From Pseudomonadota bacterium (GTDB lineage Bacteria > Pseudomonadota > Gammaproteobacteria > Steroidobacterales > Steroidobacteraceae): DNA of 15,077 nucleotides. The translations under genes and the position numbers were made by a program. This document shows, one piece after another, positions 7,061 through 14,274 of the stretch (its first letter is position 1; each line of letters opens with the position of its first letter). The stretch spans positions 1-15,077 of the forward strand of contig QGUX01000056.1 of the NCBI GenBank assembly GCA_003242275.1, in the 5' to 3' direction. The notes beneath the pieces are model-generated. The model did no database searches, was not told the origin of the DNA, and was given only the letters and a program-made list of their open reading frames with translations.

Positions 7061-9508
7061 GTGAAGAGCACCATGCCACGATCGCTCGTCGCCGCCGCCG
7101 TCAGCGCCGCGCTGGCGGCCGGCCCGCTGGCAGTCGCCGCCGCCGCGGCGGAGGACTTCGAGGAACTGGAAGAGGTGGTGGTCACCGCCCAGTTCATCGA
7201 GCAGAACCTGCAGGAGACGCCGGTGGCCATCACGGCCATCACCGGCGAGATGCTCGAGGCGCGCAGCCAGACCCGCATCGCCGACGTCACGGCGCAGTCG
7301 CCCAACGTGCTGCTGCAGGTCAATCCGGCCGGCGGCGGCAACTCGATGCGCGCCTTCATCCGCGGCGTGGGCCAGGGCGACCAGTCTCCCTCGGTGGATC
7401 CGGGCGTGGGCATCTACGTGGACGATGTCTACTTCGCCACCATCACCGCCTCCGTGTTCGAGCTGCTGGACCTCGAGCGCGTGGAGATCCTGCGCGGTCC
7501 GCAGGGTACGCTCAGCGGCATGAACTCGGTGGGCGGCGCGGTGAAGATGTACTCGCGCAAGCCGGCCGGCGAGGGTGGCTACGTGGAGGGCATCATCGGC
7601 AGCCTCGACCGGCGCGAGGTGCGCGCCAGCGGCGATTTCACGCTGGTGCCTGAACGGCTGTTCGCCCGCGTCACCGGCATGTCGCGCAGCCGCGAGGGAT
7701 ACGTGAAGCGGCTGGACTACGCCTGCACGCATCCGGACGATCCCTATGTGGTGTCCGGCGCGATTCCGCGCGGCAACCACACCACCGACTGCAGCATGGG
7801 CACGCTCGGCGGGCAGTCCGTCACCGCATTGCGCGGCTCGCTGCGCTGGGTGGCCTCCGACGACGTCGAGGTGAACCTGATCGGCGATGTCACCAGCGAC
7901 AAGTCCGAGTCGCAGCCCATGACGCTGCTGCGCGCGGCCGAGTTCGTGGACGACGCCTCGCTGAGCTACCAGGGCGTCCCCTACGACAACCGCTACGTGC
8001 CGTGGGGCCCGGAGGCCGGCGACACCGCGCTGCGCGATCCCTACGTGACCTATGCCGACTTCCTGATTCCCGGCGTGACCTACACGCCGCTGGATGTGGC
8101 CGGCACGCCGGGACCGAACAACGGCGTGTTCCATGCCAGGCCGGTCAACCAGGCCAACAGCTGGGGTATTTCCGGCGCCATTGACTGGCGGCTGCCCAAT
8201 GGCCTCACGCTCAAGTCGATCACCGGCTACCGCGACTACACCACGGTATCCGGCCAGGACAATGACGGCTCGCCGGCGGCGCTGCTGGCCAGCCTGTCGG
8301 AGTTCTACCACGACCAGTTCAGCCAGGAGCTGCGCCTGTCGGGTCGCGCACTGGACGGCCTGCTCGACTTCACCGTGGGCGGCATGTACTTCCGGCAGAA
8401 GACCACCTACGAGACGCGCGAGTCGGATCCCTTCCTGGCGTTCTTCGGGCCGGACCCGATGAACTTCCCGATTTTCGACTTCATCCAGACGGACACGACG
8501 AAGAACACCTTCAAGGGCGCCTTCCTGCAGACCCTGTGGCACTTCACCGACCAGTTCAGCGCCTCGGCCGGCATCCGCTACACGGACCAGGACAAGGACT
8601 ACACCTACTACCGCTTCAACGTCGACGGCGTGAACCCGTTCCAGCCGCTGAGCGACCCGGCCAATCCGCTCAATGGCCGCACCGGCAACTTCAGCGGCTC
8701 GCACACCGACTACCGCATCAGCCTCGACTACCGGTGGACCGACGACGTGATGACCTACCTGTCGTTCGCCACCGGCTTCAAGGGCGGCGGCGTGACGCCG
8801 CGGCCCTATGTGCCGGAGCAGGTGCGCGGCTTCGGTCCCGAGGAGCTGGAGGCCTGGGAGTTCGGCCTGAAGAGCCGGCTGTTCGACCGCCGCCTGCAGG
8901 CCAACCTGGCGCTGTTCCACAACGACTACATCGGCTACCAGGCGATGGCCACCAACTGCGTGGACGAGAACGGCGAGCTGCTGCCCGAGGGGCCGCAGCG
9001 CTCGCCCTGCGGCCAGTACCTGAACGTGGCCGACGCCAAGGTGAAGGGCGCGGAGCTGGAGCTGGAGATCCGCCCGGTGCGCGGCCTGCTGATCGACGCG
9101 GCGTACAGCTACCTGGACTTCAAGTTCGGCGCACCCTACGTGCAGACCGGCTCGGTGGTCGAGGGCCAGCGGGCGCCGGGCATCGGCAGGACCAAGTGGA
9201 GCACCGGCGTGCAGTACACCTGGGGCCTGCCCAACGGCGCCACCATCACGCCGCGCCTGGACGTGTTCTACATGCCCGGCTACTGCGGCAACCTGGCCTG
9301 CGACCCGGTGGTGAGCAATGCGTCCTACAAGCTGGCCAATGCGCGACTCACCTACCGTACCGCGGACGAGAGCTGGAACATCGCGCTCGAGGCCACCAAT
9401 CTTACCGACAAGCTGTACTACATCAACAAGTTCTATGCGGGCTCCTACGTCGCGGCCATGCCCGGCGCGCCGCGCGCATGGGCCCTTTCTGTGAGGAGAA
9501 GGTTCTGA
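7061..9508 (+). CDS. TonB-dependent outer-membrane receptor
   Basis: An 815-residue outer-membrane beta-barrel receptor powered by TonB-ExbBD. After GTG 7061 comes a signal peptide (MKSTMPRSLVAAAVSAALAAG, cleaved near the AAAAA run before EDF) and a TonB box, EVVVTA at 38-43. The plug domain follows: ETPVAITAITGE, the FIRGVGQGDQSPSVDPGVG segment, YVDDVYF, and LERVEILRGPQGTLSGMNSVGGAVKM. The barrel ends in WALSVRRRF, with the C-terminal phenylalanine needed for outer-membrane insertion. This architecture (no N-terminal signalling domain, VDPGVGIYVDDVY) is typical of the large receptor sets of sphingomonads, caulobacters and steroidobacters, which take up diverse organic compounds as well as iron chelates. 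It heads a four-gene block with very short gaps, so the ligand is probably what the downstream enzymes process. Ligand not predictable. Confidence 0.93.
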   Translation: MKSTMPRSLVAAAVSAALAAGPLAVAAAAAEDFEELEEVVVTAQFIEQNLQETPVAITAITGEMLEARSQTRIADVTAQSPNVLLQVNPAGGGNSMRAFIRGVGQGDQSPSVDPGVGIYVDDVYFATITASVFELLDLERVEILRGPQGTLSGMNSVGGAVKMYSRKPAGEGGYVEGIIGSLDRREVRASGDFTLVPERLFARVTGMSRSREGYVKRLDYACTHPDDPYVVSGAIPRGNHTTDCSMGTLGGQSVTALRGSLRWVASDDVEVNLIGDVTSDKSESQPMTLLRAAEFVDDASLSYQGVPYDNRYVPWGPEAGDTALRDPYVTYADFLIPGVTYTPLDVAGTPGPNNGVFHARPVNQANSWGISGAIDWRLPNGLTLKSITGYRDYTTVSGQDNDGSPAALLASLSEFYHDQFSQELRLSGRALDGLLDFTVGGMYFRQKTTYETRESDPFLAFFGPDPMNFPIFDFIQTDTTKNTFKGAFLQTLWHFTDQFSASAGIRYTDQDKDYTYYRFNVDGVNPFQPLSDPANPLNGRTGNFSGSHTDYRISLDYRWTDDVMTYLSFATGFKGGGVTPRPYVPEQVRGFGPEELEAWEFGLKSRLFDRRLQANLALFHNDYIGYQAMATNCVDENGELLPEGPQRSPCGQYLNVADAKVKGAELELEIRPVRGLLIDAAYSYLDFKFGAPYVQTGSVVEGQRAPGIGRTKWSTGVQYTWGLPNGATITPRLDVFYMPGYCGNLACDPVVSNASYKLANARLTYRTADESWNIALEATNLTDKLYYINKFYAGSYVAAMPGAPRAWALSVRRRF
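9492..9501 (+). promoter_or_regulatory. Strong ribosome binding site for the SMP-30 gene
   Basis: GAGGAGAAGG is the best Shine-Dalgarno match in this junction and lies inside the last codons of the receptor gene. Its AGGAG core is 7 nt before CTG 9505 and downstream of the alternative ATG 9478. It therefore argues for initiation at the CTG that overlaps the receptor stop codon. Confidence 0.65.
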
Positions 9509-10461
9509 ACGCGATTCGATCCTGCGTCGCCGCCGCGGCGGCCACGCTCGTGATGGGAGGATGCACGGTGCCGGCGGGCCAGCCCGCCGCGCGCGGCGAC
9601 ATCCTGGTCGACGGCCGCAACGTGCACCCGGAGAGCATCGGCTCGTCGGTCGACGGCTCGGTGTTCATCGGCAGCATGTCCGGCATCGTGTACCGCGCCG
9701 GGCCGGGCGAGAGCGTGGCGAAGCCCTTCATCACGCCTTCGCCCGAGAACGGCCTGCGCGCGGTGTTCGGCGTGCTGGCCGACGATGCGGGCGGGCGGCT
9801 GTGGGTGTGCTCGGTGGCCAATCCCTTCGCGCGCTCCGAGGGACCGCCGCAGCCTTCCGAGGTGGTGGCCTTCGACCTCGCGAGCGGCGCGCTGGTGGGC
9901 CGCTGGCCCTTCCCGGCGCCCGGCGGAACCTGCAATGACATCGCCATCGGCCCGGATGGCGCGGCCTGGGCCACGGATACGCCGGGTGGCCGCATCCTGC
10001 GCCTGCCGCGCGGTGCGGACGCGCTCGAGGTGGTGGCCCAGCACCAGAGCCTGGTGGGCGTGGATGGCATCGCCTTCGCCGCCGACGGCACGATGTACGT
10101 CAACAACGTGCGCAACCACACGCTGTGGCGCGTGAAGCCCACCGCCGATCCGGCGGCGCCGGAACTGACGCAGCTCAATGCGGACCGCCAGATGGAAGGA
10201 CCGGACGGCCTGCGCCCGGTGGGCCCGAACCGCTTCCTGCAGGCCGAAGGGCAGGGCGGGCGCGTCACGCTGGTCACCATCGAGGGCGACAATGCCCGCA
10301 TCGAAGTGGTGCGTGATGGGCTCAACTCCACGCCGGGCGCCACGCTGGTGGGTGACACCATCTACACGGTCGAGGGCAAGATCGACTACCTGGTCAATCC
10401 GCAGCTGCGCGGCCAGGATCCGGGCGAGTTCAAGGCCATCGCCATTCCCATGCCCCGCTGA
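9505..10461 (+). CDS. SMP-30/gluconolactonase/LRE-family beta-propeller lipoprotein
   Basis: Six-bladed propeller of the SMP-30/gluconolactonase/luciferin-regenerating family, about 318 residues. Members are metal-dependent lactone or ester hydrolases. Expected metal ligands are visible: Glu43 (NVHPESIG), Asn144 (GTCNDIAIGPDG) and Asp187 (GVDGIAFAADG). The N-terminus looks like a lipoprotein signal ending MGGC (Cys20), so the protein would be anchored in the envelope. Start choice: the nearest ATG, 9478, lies inside the receptor gene, has no Shine-Dalgarno sequence and gives an acidic N-region. CTG 9505 lies 3 nt after GAGGAGAAGG (9492-9501; 7 nt from its AGGAG core), overlaps the receptor stop as CTGA and gives a short basic N-region. 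Later in-frame GTG 9550 and ATG 9553 would remove the signal. I favour CTG 9505; use 9478 if only ATG/GTG/TTG are allowed. Substrate unknown. Confidence 0.88.
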   Translation: MNAIRSCVAAAAATLVMGGCTVPAGQPAARGDILVDGRNVHPESIGSSVDGSVFIGSMSGIVYRAGPGESVAKPFITPSPENGLRAVFGVLADDAGGRLWVCSVANPFARSEGPPQPSEVVAFDLASGALVGRWPFPAPGGTCNDIAIGPDGAAWATDTPGGRILRLPRGADALEVVAQHQSLVGVDGIAFAADGTMYVNNVRNHTLWRVKPTADPAAPELTQLNADRQMEGPDGLRPVGPNRFLQAEGQGGRVTLVTIEGDNARIEVVRDGLNSTPGATLVGDTIYTVEGKIDYLVNPQLRGQDPGEFKAIAIPMPR

Positions 10462-10486
10462 GGGCCAGGAGTACCGGGGAGAGCAC

Positions 10487-12364
10487 ATGAAGAAGTTCAG
10501 CATTGTCCTGCTCGTCGCGACGGCGGCATTCACGGCGCACGCCCGCGCACCGGGCGAGCGTTCTGCCTGGGAAGAGGTCACCTGCGACCACGCCTGCCTG
10601 TCGCAGTGGACGCGCGACTACGTCAACGCGCTGGCGAAACGCGATGCGTCGCTGCTGAAGACGCACCGGAACGTGCGTTTCACCGAGAACAACGTCGAGC
10701 TGCCCTTCGGCAAGGAGGGCCTGTGGGCCACGGCCACCGGCATCGCGCCCGACGGGCTGATCGCCGCCGATGTGGAAACCGGCAACGCGGCCTGGCTGGG
10801 CTGGGCCGAGGAGAACGGCAAGCCCGTGTACTTCGCGCTGCGCCTGGCGGTGCGCGACGGCCTGCTGTCCGACGTCGAGACCGTGGTGGTGCGCAACACC
10901 GGCCTGCCGCTGCCCTTCGGCGACGTGACGAAGATCGAGCACGATCCCACCTTCAACGAGATCCTGCCCGAGGAGCAGCGCCGCTCGCGCGCGCGCCTGC
11001 GCGCCGTGGCCGACAGCTACTTCAACACCGTGGAAGTCAACGACGGCGTGGTGTTCGCCCCCTTCGACCCGGATTGCGGGCGGCTGGAGAACGGCATCCT
11101 GACCACCGCGGCCAGCAGCGGCGGCGGCAGCGCCGGTTCCATCTCGCCGGGCTGCGAAGCGCAGTTCAAGCTGGGCATCTACCGCATCAACAAGCGCATC
11201 CGCGAGCGCCGCTACCCGGTGATCGACGTGGAGCGCGGCGTGGTGGTGGCCACCGGCTTCTTCGACCACGCCAACGAGTGGGACCGCTACAAGCTCACCG
11301 ACGGGCGCGAGATGCGCACGGCGCTGAAGTGGCCGAACTCGATCTCGCTGATCGAGGCCTTCCGCATCCGCAACGGCGCCATCCACCGCATCGAGGCGGT
11401 GTTCAGTTACGTGCCGCACATGATGCACAACCCCTTCTACCACTATCCGCCGCCGCCACCGCCGCAGCCCGAGGACCCGGCCACGCTGCGCGAGCGCTGC
11501 GACGACGCCTGCCTCACTTCCCTGGCCGAACGCTTCATGACCGCGCTGGCGGGGCAGCGTCCGCAGGACGTGCCGTGGGCGCGCAACGTGAAGTTCACCG
11601 AGAACGGCGTGGGCATCCAGGTCGGCGAGGGGATCTGGGGCTCGATCCGCAACAAGTCCGACGAGGCGCTGGTCATTCCGGACGAGCGCAACCGCACCGT
11701 GGCCTGGTACGGCCTGATCTACGACCACGACGCGCCGGCCTGGGCGGGCGTGCGGCTGAAGGTGGTCGGCGCGCGCGTCGCCGAGGCCGAGGTGATCGTG
11801 GCGCGGGAACGCAATCCCGGTCCCTGGGGCAATGCCAGGGAGTTTGCCGTCGATACGCTGTTCACCGGCGCGGTGCCGGAGAAGCAGCGCAGCTCGCGCC
11901 GCCAGCTGGTCGCGGCGGTGGAGAACTACGCGCGCAGCATGCAGTCCGACGAGGGCAAGGTGTACGCGCGCTTCGACGAGTCCTGCTGGCGCAAGGAGAA
12001 CGGCGTGGAGGTCACGCGCGGTGAGGTCGGCTCCATCGGCCTGGTGAAGTCACCCGGCCAGCATGCGCAGGGCTGCGAGGCGCAGCTCGCGCTGGGCCTG
12101 TACAAGCCGCTGGACCGGCTGCGCGGCCATCGCATCCTCGCCGTGGACGAGGAGCGCGGGCTGGTCGCCGCCACCGCCATCGCCGACTTCAACCTCGCCA
12201 GCCGCCGCTACACGCTGACCGACGGCCGCGAGGTGGAGACCGAGGCCGTGCATGCCTTCTCGCGCGAGCTGTTCGAGGTCTACAAGATCGTCGACGGGCG
12301 CATCGTGGCCATCGAGGCCGTGTCCGTGGACCAGCCCTACGGCATGCATTCGGCCTGGCACTGA
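10487..12364 (+). CDS. Exported protein with two tandem DUF8021-like (NTF2-like) domains
   Basis: A 625-residue exported protein of unknown function. ATG 10487 follows GGGGAGAG and starts a clear signal peptide (MKKFSIVLLVATAAFTAHARA). The mature protein is a tandem duplication offset by about 305 residues. Copy 1 (about 30-318) and copy 2 (about 335-625) share a Cys-x3-Cys start (C33/C37 and C338/C342), FTEN followed closely by GLW or GIW, PEEQRRSRARL/PEKQRSSRRQL, FD-x2-C-x-R-x-ENG, GCEAQ with L-G-I/L-Y, and YKLTDGRE/YTLTDGRE. A proline-rich linker (321-328, with six consecutive prolines) joins them. From memory the FTENGV and GEGLW pattern resembles DUF8021, seen in fungi and bacteria with an NTF2/SnoaL-like fold; I could not check this. 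It sits between a lactonase-like and an SGNH-hydrolase gene, suggesting a periplasmic binding or catalytic role on the same substrate. Confidence 0.88.
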   Translation: MKKFSIVLLVATAAFTAHARAPGERSAWEEVTCDHACLSQWTRDYVNALAKRDASLLKTHRNVRFTENNVELPFGKEGLWATATGIAPDGLIAADVETGNAAWLGWAEENGKPVYFALRLAVRDGLLSDVETVVVRNTGLPLPFGDVTKIEHDPTFNEILPEEQRRSRARLRAVADSYFNTVEVNDGVVFAPFDPDCGRLENGILTTAASSGGGSAGSISPGCEAQFKLGIYRINKRIRERRYPVIDVERGVVVATGFFDHANEWDRYKLTDGREMRTALKWPNSISLIEAFRIRNGAIHRIEAVFSYVPHMMHNPFYHYPPPPPPQPEDPATLRERCDDACLTSLAERFMTALAGQRPQDVPWARNVKFTENGVGIQVGEGIWGSIRNKSDEALVIPDERNRTVAWYGLIYDHDAPAWAGVRLKVVGARVAEAEVIVARERNPGPWGNAREFAVDTLFTGAVPEKQRSSRRQLVAAVENYARSMQSDEGKVYARFDESCWRKENGVEVTRGEVGSIGLVKSPGQHAQGCEAQLALGLYKPLDRLRGHRILAVDEERGLVAATAIADFNLASRRYTLTDGREVETEAVHAFSRELFEVYKIVDGRIVAIEAVSVDQPYGMHSAWH

Positions 12365-12366
12365 GC

Positions 12367-12972
12367 ATGCGGTCCCGGGGAGCCATCGCCTCGGCCTGGC
12401 TGGGCGCGTGGCTCCTGCTGCTCGCGGGCTGCGGCTCGCCCGAGGTTCCGAAGGCCACGCGCGAGGGGCCCATCGTGGCCTTCGGCGACAGCCTGGTGTA
12501 CGGCACGGGTTCCTCGGGCGGGGGATTCGTGCGCGTGCTGGAGCGGCGCATCGGCCGTCCCATCGGGAACCTCGGCGTGCCGGGCGACACCACGGCCGAC
12601 GGGCTGGCGCGCATCGACGAGGTGCTGCAGCTCAGGCCGTCGGTGGTCATCCTGCTGCTGGGCGGCAATGACGCACTGCGGCGGGTGGATCCGGACACGA
12701 CGTTCGGGAACCTCGCGGCAATCATCGGGCGCTTGCAGGCCGATGGCGCGGCGGTGCTGCTGCTGGGCGTCCGCGGCGGCCTGGTGCGCGATGCCTTTGC
12801 GCAACGCTACCGGGAACTGGCGGACCAGTACGGCACGGCCTACGTGCACGACGTGCTCGACGACCTGCTCGGGGTGCGGGGGTACATGGCCGACCAGGTC
12901 CATCCCAACGACCGCGGCTACGAGGTCATTGCCGACCGGGTGCAGCCGGTGCTCGAGGCCATGCTGAGGTAG
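12367..12972 (+). CDS. SGNH/GDSL hydrolase lipoprotein (TesA-like)
   Basis: A 201-residue esterase/lipase of the SGNH superfamily. All four blocks are present: block [12 protein letters not shown] with nucleophile Ser42, block II Gly73 in [11 protein letters not shown], block III Asn101 in LLGGNDAL, and block V DQVHPN with Asp176 and His179. This is close to E. coli TesA (thioesterase I/lysophospholipase). Unlike TesA, it has a lipoprotein signal (LLLLAGC, Cys22, followed by Gly), so it is probably anchored in the outer membrane facing the periplasm. ATG 12367 starts 2 nt after the previous stop, consistent with translational coupling and operon membership. Possible jobs are ester cleavage on the substrate imported by the receptor, or general lysophospholipase/thioesterase activity; sequence does not decide. 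Confidence 0.92.
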   Translation: MRSRGAIASAWLGAWLLLLAGCGSPEVPKATREGPIVAFGDSLVYGTGSSGGGFVRVLERRIGRPIGNLGVPGDTTADGLARIDEVLQLRPSVVILLLGGNDALRRVDPDTTFGNLAAIIGRLQADGAAVLLLGVRGGLVRDAFAQRYRELADQYGTAYVHDVLDDLLGVRGYMADQVHPNDRGYEVIADRVQPVLEAMLR

Positions 12973-12986
12973 GGGAGGAGGCTGCC

Positions 12987-13010
12987 CCGGGCAGGTAATT
13001 CCTGCCCCGG
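12987..13010. terminator. Candidate terminator hairpin after the SGNH-hydrolase gene
   Basis: CCGGGCAGG (12987-12995) pairs with CCTGCCCCGG (13001-13010), leaving one bulged C and a TAATT loop. It lies 14 nt past the stop codon of the four-gene block and just before the rpsF promoter. No T-run follows, so it is not a classical intrinsic terminator, but the position suits insulation of the two transcription units. Confidence 0.5.
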
Positions 13011-13019
13011 CATGCATCC

Positions 13020-13048
13020 TTGTCCCGGCAGGGACCCTCGGCTACTAT
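13020..13048 (+). promoter_or_regulatory. Sigma70-like promoter of the rpsF operon
   Basis: TTGTCC (13020-13025) and TACTAT (13043-13048) are separated by exactly 17 nt. Each matches its consensus hexamer at four or five of six positions. The start of transcription would be near 13055, giving a leader of about 57 nt before rpsF. A 5-bp inverted repeat, GTCCC-GGCA-GGGAC (13022-13035), overlaps the -35 and spacer. Confidence 0.65.
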
Positions 13049-13064
13049 TCGCGCCCCTTCCTTG

Positions 13065-13090
13065 CCACACCGCCCCGCCTTGGCGGGTGG
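13065..13090 (+). promoter_or_regulatory. Candidate S6:S18-binding leader hairpin (autoregulatory element)
   Basis: In the rpsF leader, CCA (13065-13067) pairs with TGG (13088-13090), and CCCGC (13074-13078) pairs with GCGGG (13083-13087) around a CTTG loop. The 5' strand carries a bulge, CACCGC (13068-13073), that contains CCG. This layout (two stems split by a one-sided bulge with CCG, just before rpsF) is the described form of the bacterial S6:S18 leader motif, which mimics the 16S rRNA site and lets the S6:S18 dimer repress its own operon. The rpsF ribosome site begins 11 nt downstream. Folding was done by eye. Confidence 0.55.
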
Positions 13091-13111
13091 CTTCATCCAC
13101 AAGGAGATTAC

Positions 13112-13495
13112 ATGAGGCACTACGAGATCGTGGTCCTGGTGCACCCGGACCAGAGCGAGCAGGTTCCTGCCATGCTCGAGCGCTACAAGGGCATGGTGAC
13201 CGCCTCCGGTGGCTCCGTCCACCGCGTCGAGGACTGGGGCCGCCGCCAGCTGGCCTATCCCATCGCCAAGGTCCACAAGGCGCACTACATCCTGATGAAC
13301 ATCGAGACCGACCAGGCCACGCTCGCCGAGCTGACCGGGGCGTTCCGCTTCAGTGATGCGGTGCTGCGCCACCTCGTGGTGGCCATGGACGAGGCCGTCA
13401 CCGAACCCTCGCCGATGGCGCGTGGCGATGACGAGGATGGGGACCGCCGCCGCGATCGCGACAGCGACGAAGGCGAAGAAGCCGGCGCACGCTGA
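13112..13495 (+). CDS. rpsF: 30S ribosomal protein S6
   Basis: Small-subunit protein S6, which binds 16S rRNA as a dimer with S18. Typical features are the [19 protein letters not shown] start, the [10 protein letters not shown] segment followed by YILMNIE, and [13 protein letters not shown]. The 127-residue length is normal. The last 25 or so residues form an acidic-basic disordered tail ([22 protein letters not shown]) in place of the glutamate-rich E. coli tail. AAGGAG (13101-13106) gives a strong ribosome site for ATG 13112. It is the first gene of the rpsF-rpsR-rplI operon. Confidence 0.97.
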   Translation: MRHYEIVVLVHPDQSEQVPAMLERYKGMVTASGGSVHRVEDWGRRQLAYPIAKVHKAHYILMNIETDQATLAELTGAFRFSDAVLRHLVVAMDEAVTEPSPMARGDDEDGDRRRDRDSDEGEEAGAR

Positions 13496-13506
13496 AGGAG
13501 ATCCAC

Positions 13507-13731
13507 ATGTCGCGTTTTGTCCGCCGCAAGAAGTTCTGCCGCTTCACCGCCGAGGGCGTGAAGTCGATCGATTACAAGGACCTGGCCACGCTCAAGGGCT
13601 ACATCTCCGAGACCGGCAAGATCGTGCCCAGCCGCATCACCGGCACCAAGAGCTACTTCCAGCGCCAGCTGGCCGTGGCCATCAAGCGCGCGCGCTTCCT
13701 GGCGCTGCTGCCCTACACCGACCAGCACTGA
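13507..13731 (+). CDS. rpsR: 30S ribosomal protein S18
   Basis: Small-subunit protein S18 (74 residues), S6 partner in the platform of the 30S subunit. The family core is present: [48 protein letters not shown] and [15 protein letters not shown]. The start ATG 13507 follows AAGGAG 6-11 nt upstream. The gap to rpsF is only 11 nt, so there is no room for a priB gene, which enterobacteria carry here. Confidence 0.97.
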   Translation: MSRFVRRKKFCRFTAEGVKSIDYKDLATLKGYISETGKIVPSRITGTKSYFQRQLAVAIKRARFLALLPYTDQH

Positions 13732-13743
13732 GGTTTTCTGTCC

Positions 13744-14199
13744 ATGGAAGTGATCCTTCTGGAAAAGGTGGCCAACCTCGGCAACCTGGGTGATCGCGTC
13801 CAGGTGCGTTCGGGCTACGCCCGCAACTACCTGCTGCCCAAAGGCAAGGCCACCCTGGCCACGCCCGCCAACATCAGGAAGTTCGAGGAACGCCGCGCCG
13901 AGCTGGAGAAGGTGGCCCGCGATGCCCTGGCCAATGCCGAGGCGCGCAAGGCCAGCCTCGAGGGCTTCAAGCTGGTGCTGCGGGCCAAGGCCGGCAACGA
14001 AGGCAAGCTGTTCGGCTCCATCGGCACCGCCGACATCGCCGAGGCCGCCACCGCCGCCGGGCACCAGATTGCCCGCAGCGAGGTGCGCCTGCCCAACGGC
14101 CCGCTGCGCACCGTGGGCGAGCATGTGGTCACGCTCCACCTGCATACCGACGTCGACGTCGAGCTGCCGGTGGTGATCGAGGCCGAGGAGCAGGGCTGA
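13744..14199 (+). CDS. rplI: 50S ribosomal protein L9
   Basis: Large-subunit protein L9 (151 residues), which binds domain V of 23S rRNA near the L1 stalk. The N-terminal domain is [19 protein letters not shown], then [17 protein letters not shown] long connecting helix spans about residues 41-75, and the C-terminal domain contains EGKLFGSIG. All match the family. It follows rpsR after 12 nt with a short GAGG site, so it is co-transcribed. Pseudomonas carries an extra gene between rpsR and rplI, and this window does not. Confidence 0.97.
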   Translation: MEVILLEKVANLGNLGDRVQVRSGYARNYLLPKGKATLATPANIRKFEERRAELEKVARDALANAEARKASLEGFKLVLRAKAGNEGKLFGSIGTADIAEAATAAGHQIARSEVRLPNGPLRTVGEHVVTLHLHTDVDVELPVVIEAEEQG

Positions 14200-14210
14200 G
14201 GGGCCCTTTT
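14192..14210 (+). terminator. Weak candidate terminator at the end of rplI
   Basis: AGGGC (14192-14196) and GCCCT (14203-14207) form a 5-bp stem with a 6-nt loop, and the last stem base begins a run of four T (14207-14210). The stem overlaps the rplI stop codon. The short stem and T-run make it weak; read-through into dnaB is plausible. Confidence 0.35.
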
Positions 14211-14215
14211 CCACA
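14207..14215 (+). promoter_or_regulatory. Possible DnaA box upstream of dnaB
   Basis: TTTTCCACA fits the relaxed E. coli DnaA-box consensus TTWTNCACA and lies 60 nt before the dnaB start, in the 75-nt gap after rplI. A single box without neighbours could be chance. It is worth noting because it precedes a replication gene. Confidence 0.3.
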
Positions 14216-14274
14216 GCTTACGCCCAGCTTGATCCGTAGCCGGTCCGTCGCTGGTGGGCGAGAATAGCCCCGGC

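Noticed and set aside
7007..8920. 637-codon open frame antisense to the TonB receptor
   Set aside because: Same shadow effect; composition is rich in Val, Ala, His and Arg with no motif, and the receptor on the other strand is complete and well supported.
11447..11470. Run of proline codons suspected as a sequencing error or frameshift
   Set aside because: The frame is continuous and homologous blocks flank the run in register, so it is a natural linker between the two repeats.
13496..13506. Possible missing priB gene between rpsF and rpsR
   Set aside because: Only 11 nt separate the genes; absence of priB here is normal outside enteric-type gammaproteobacteria.
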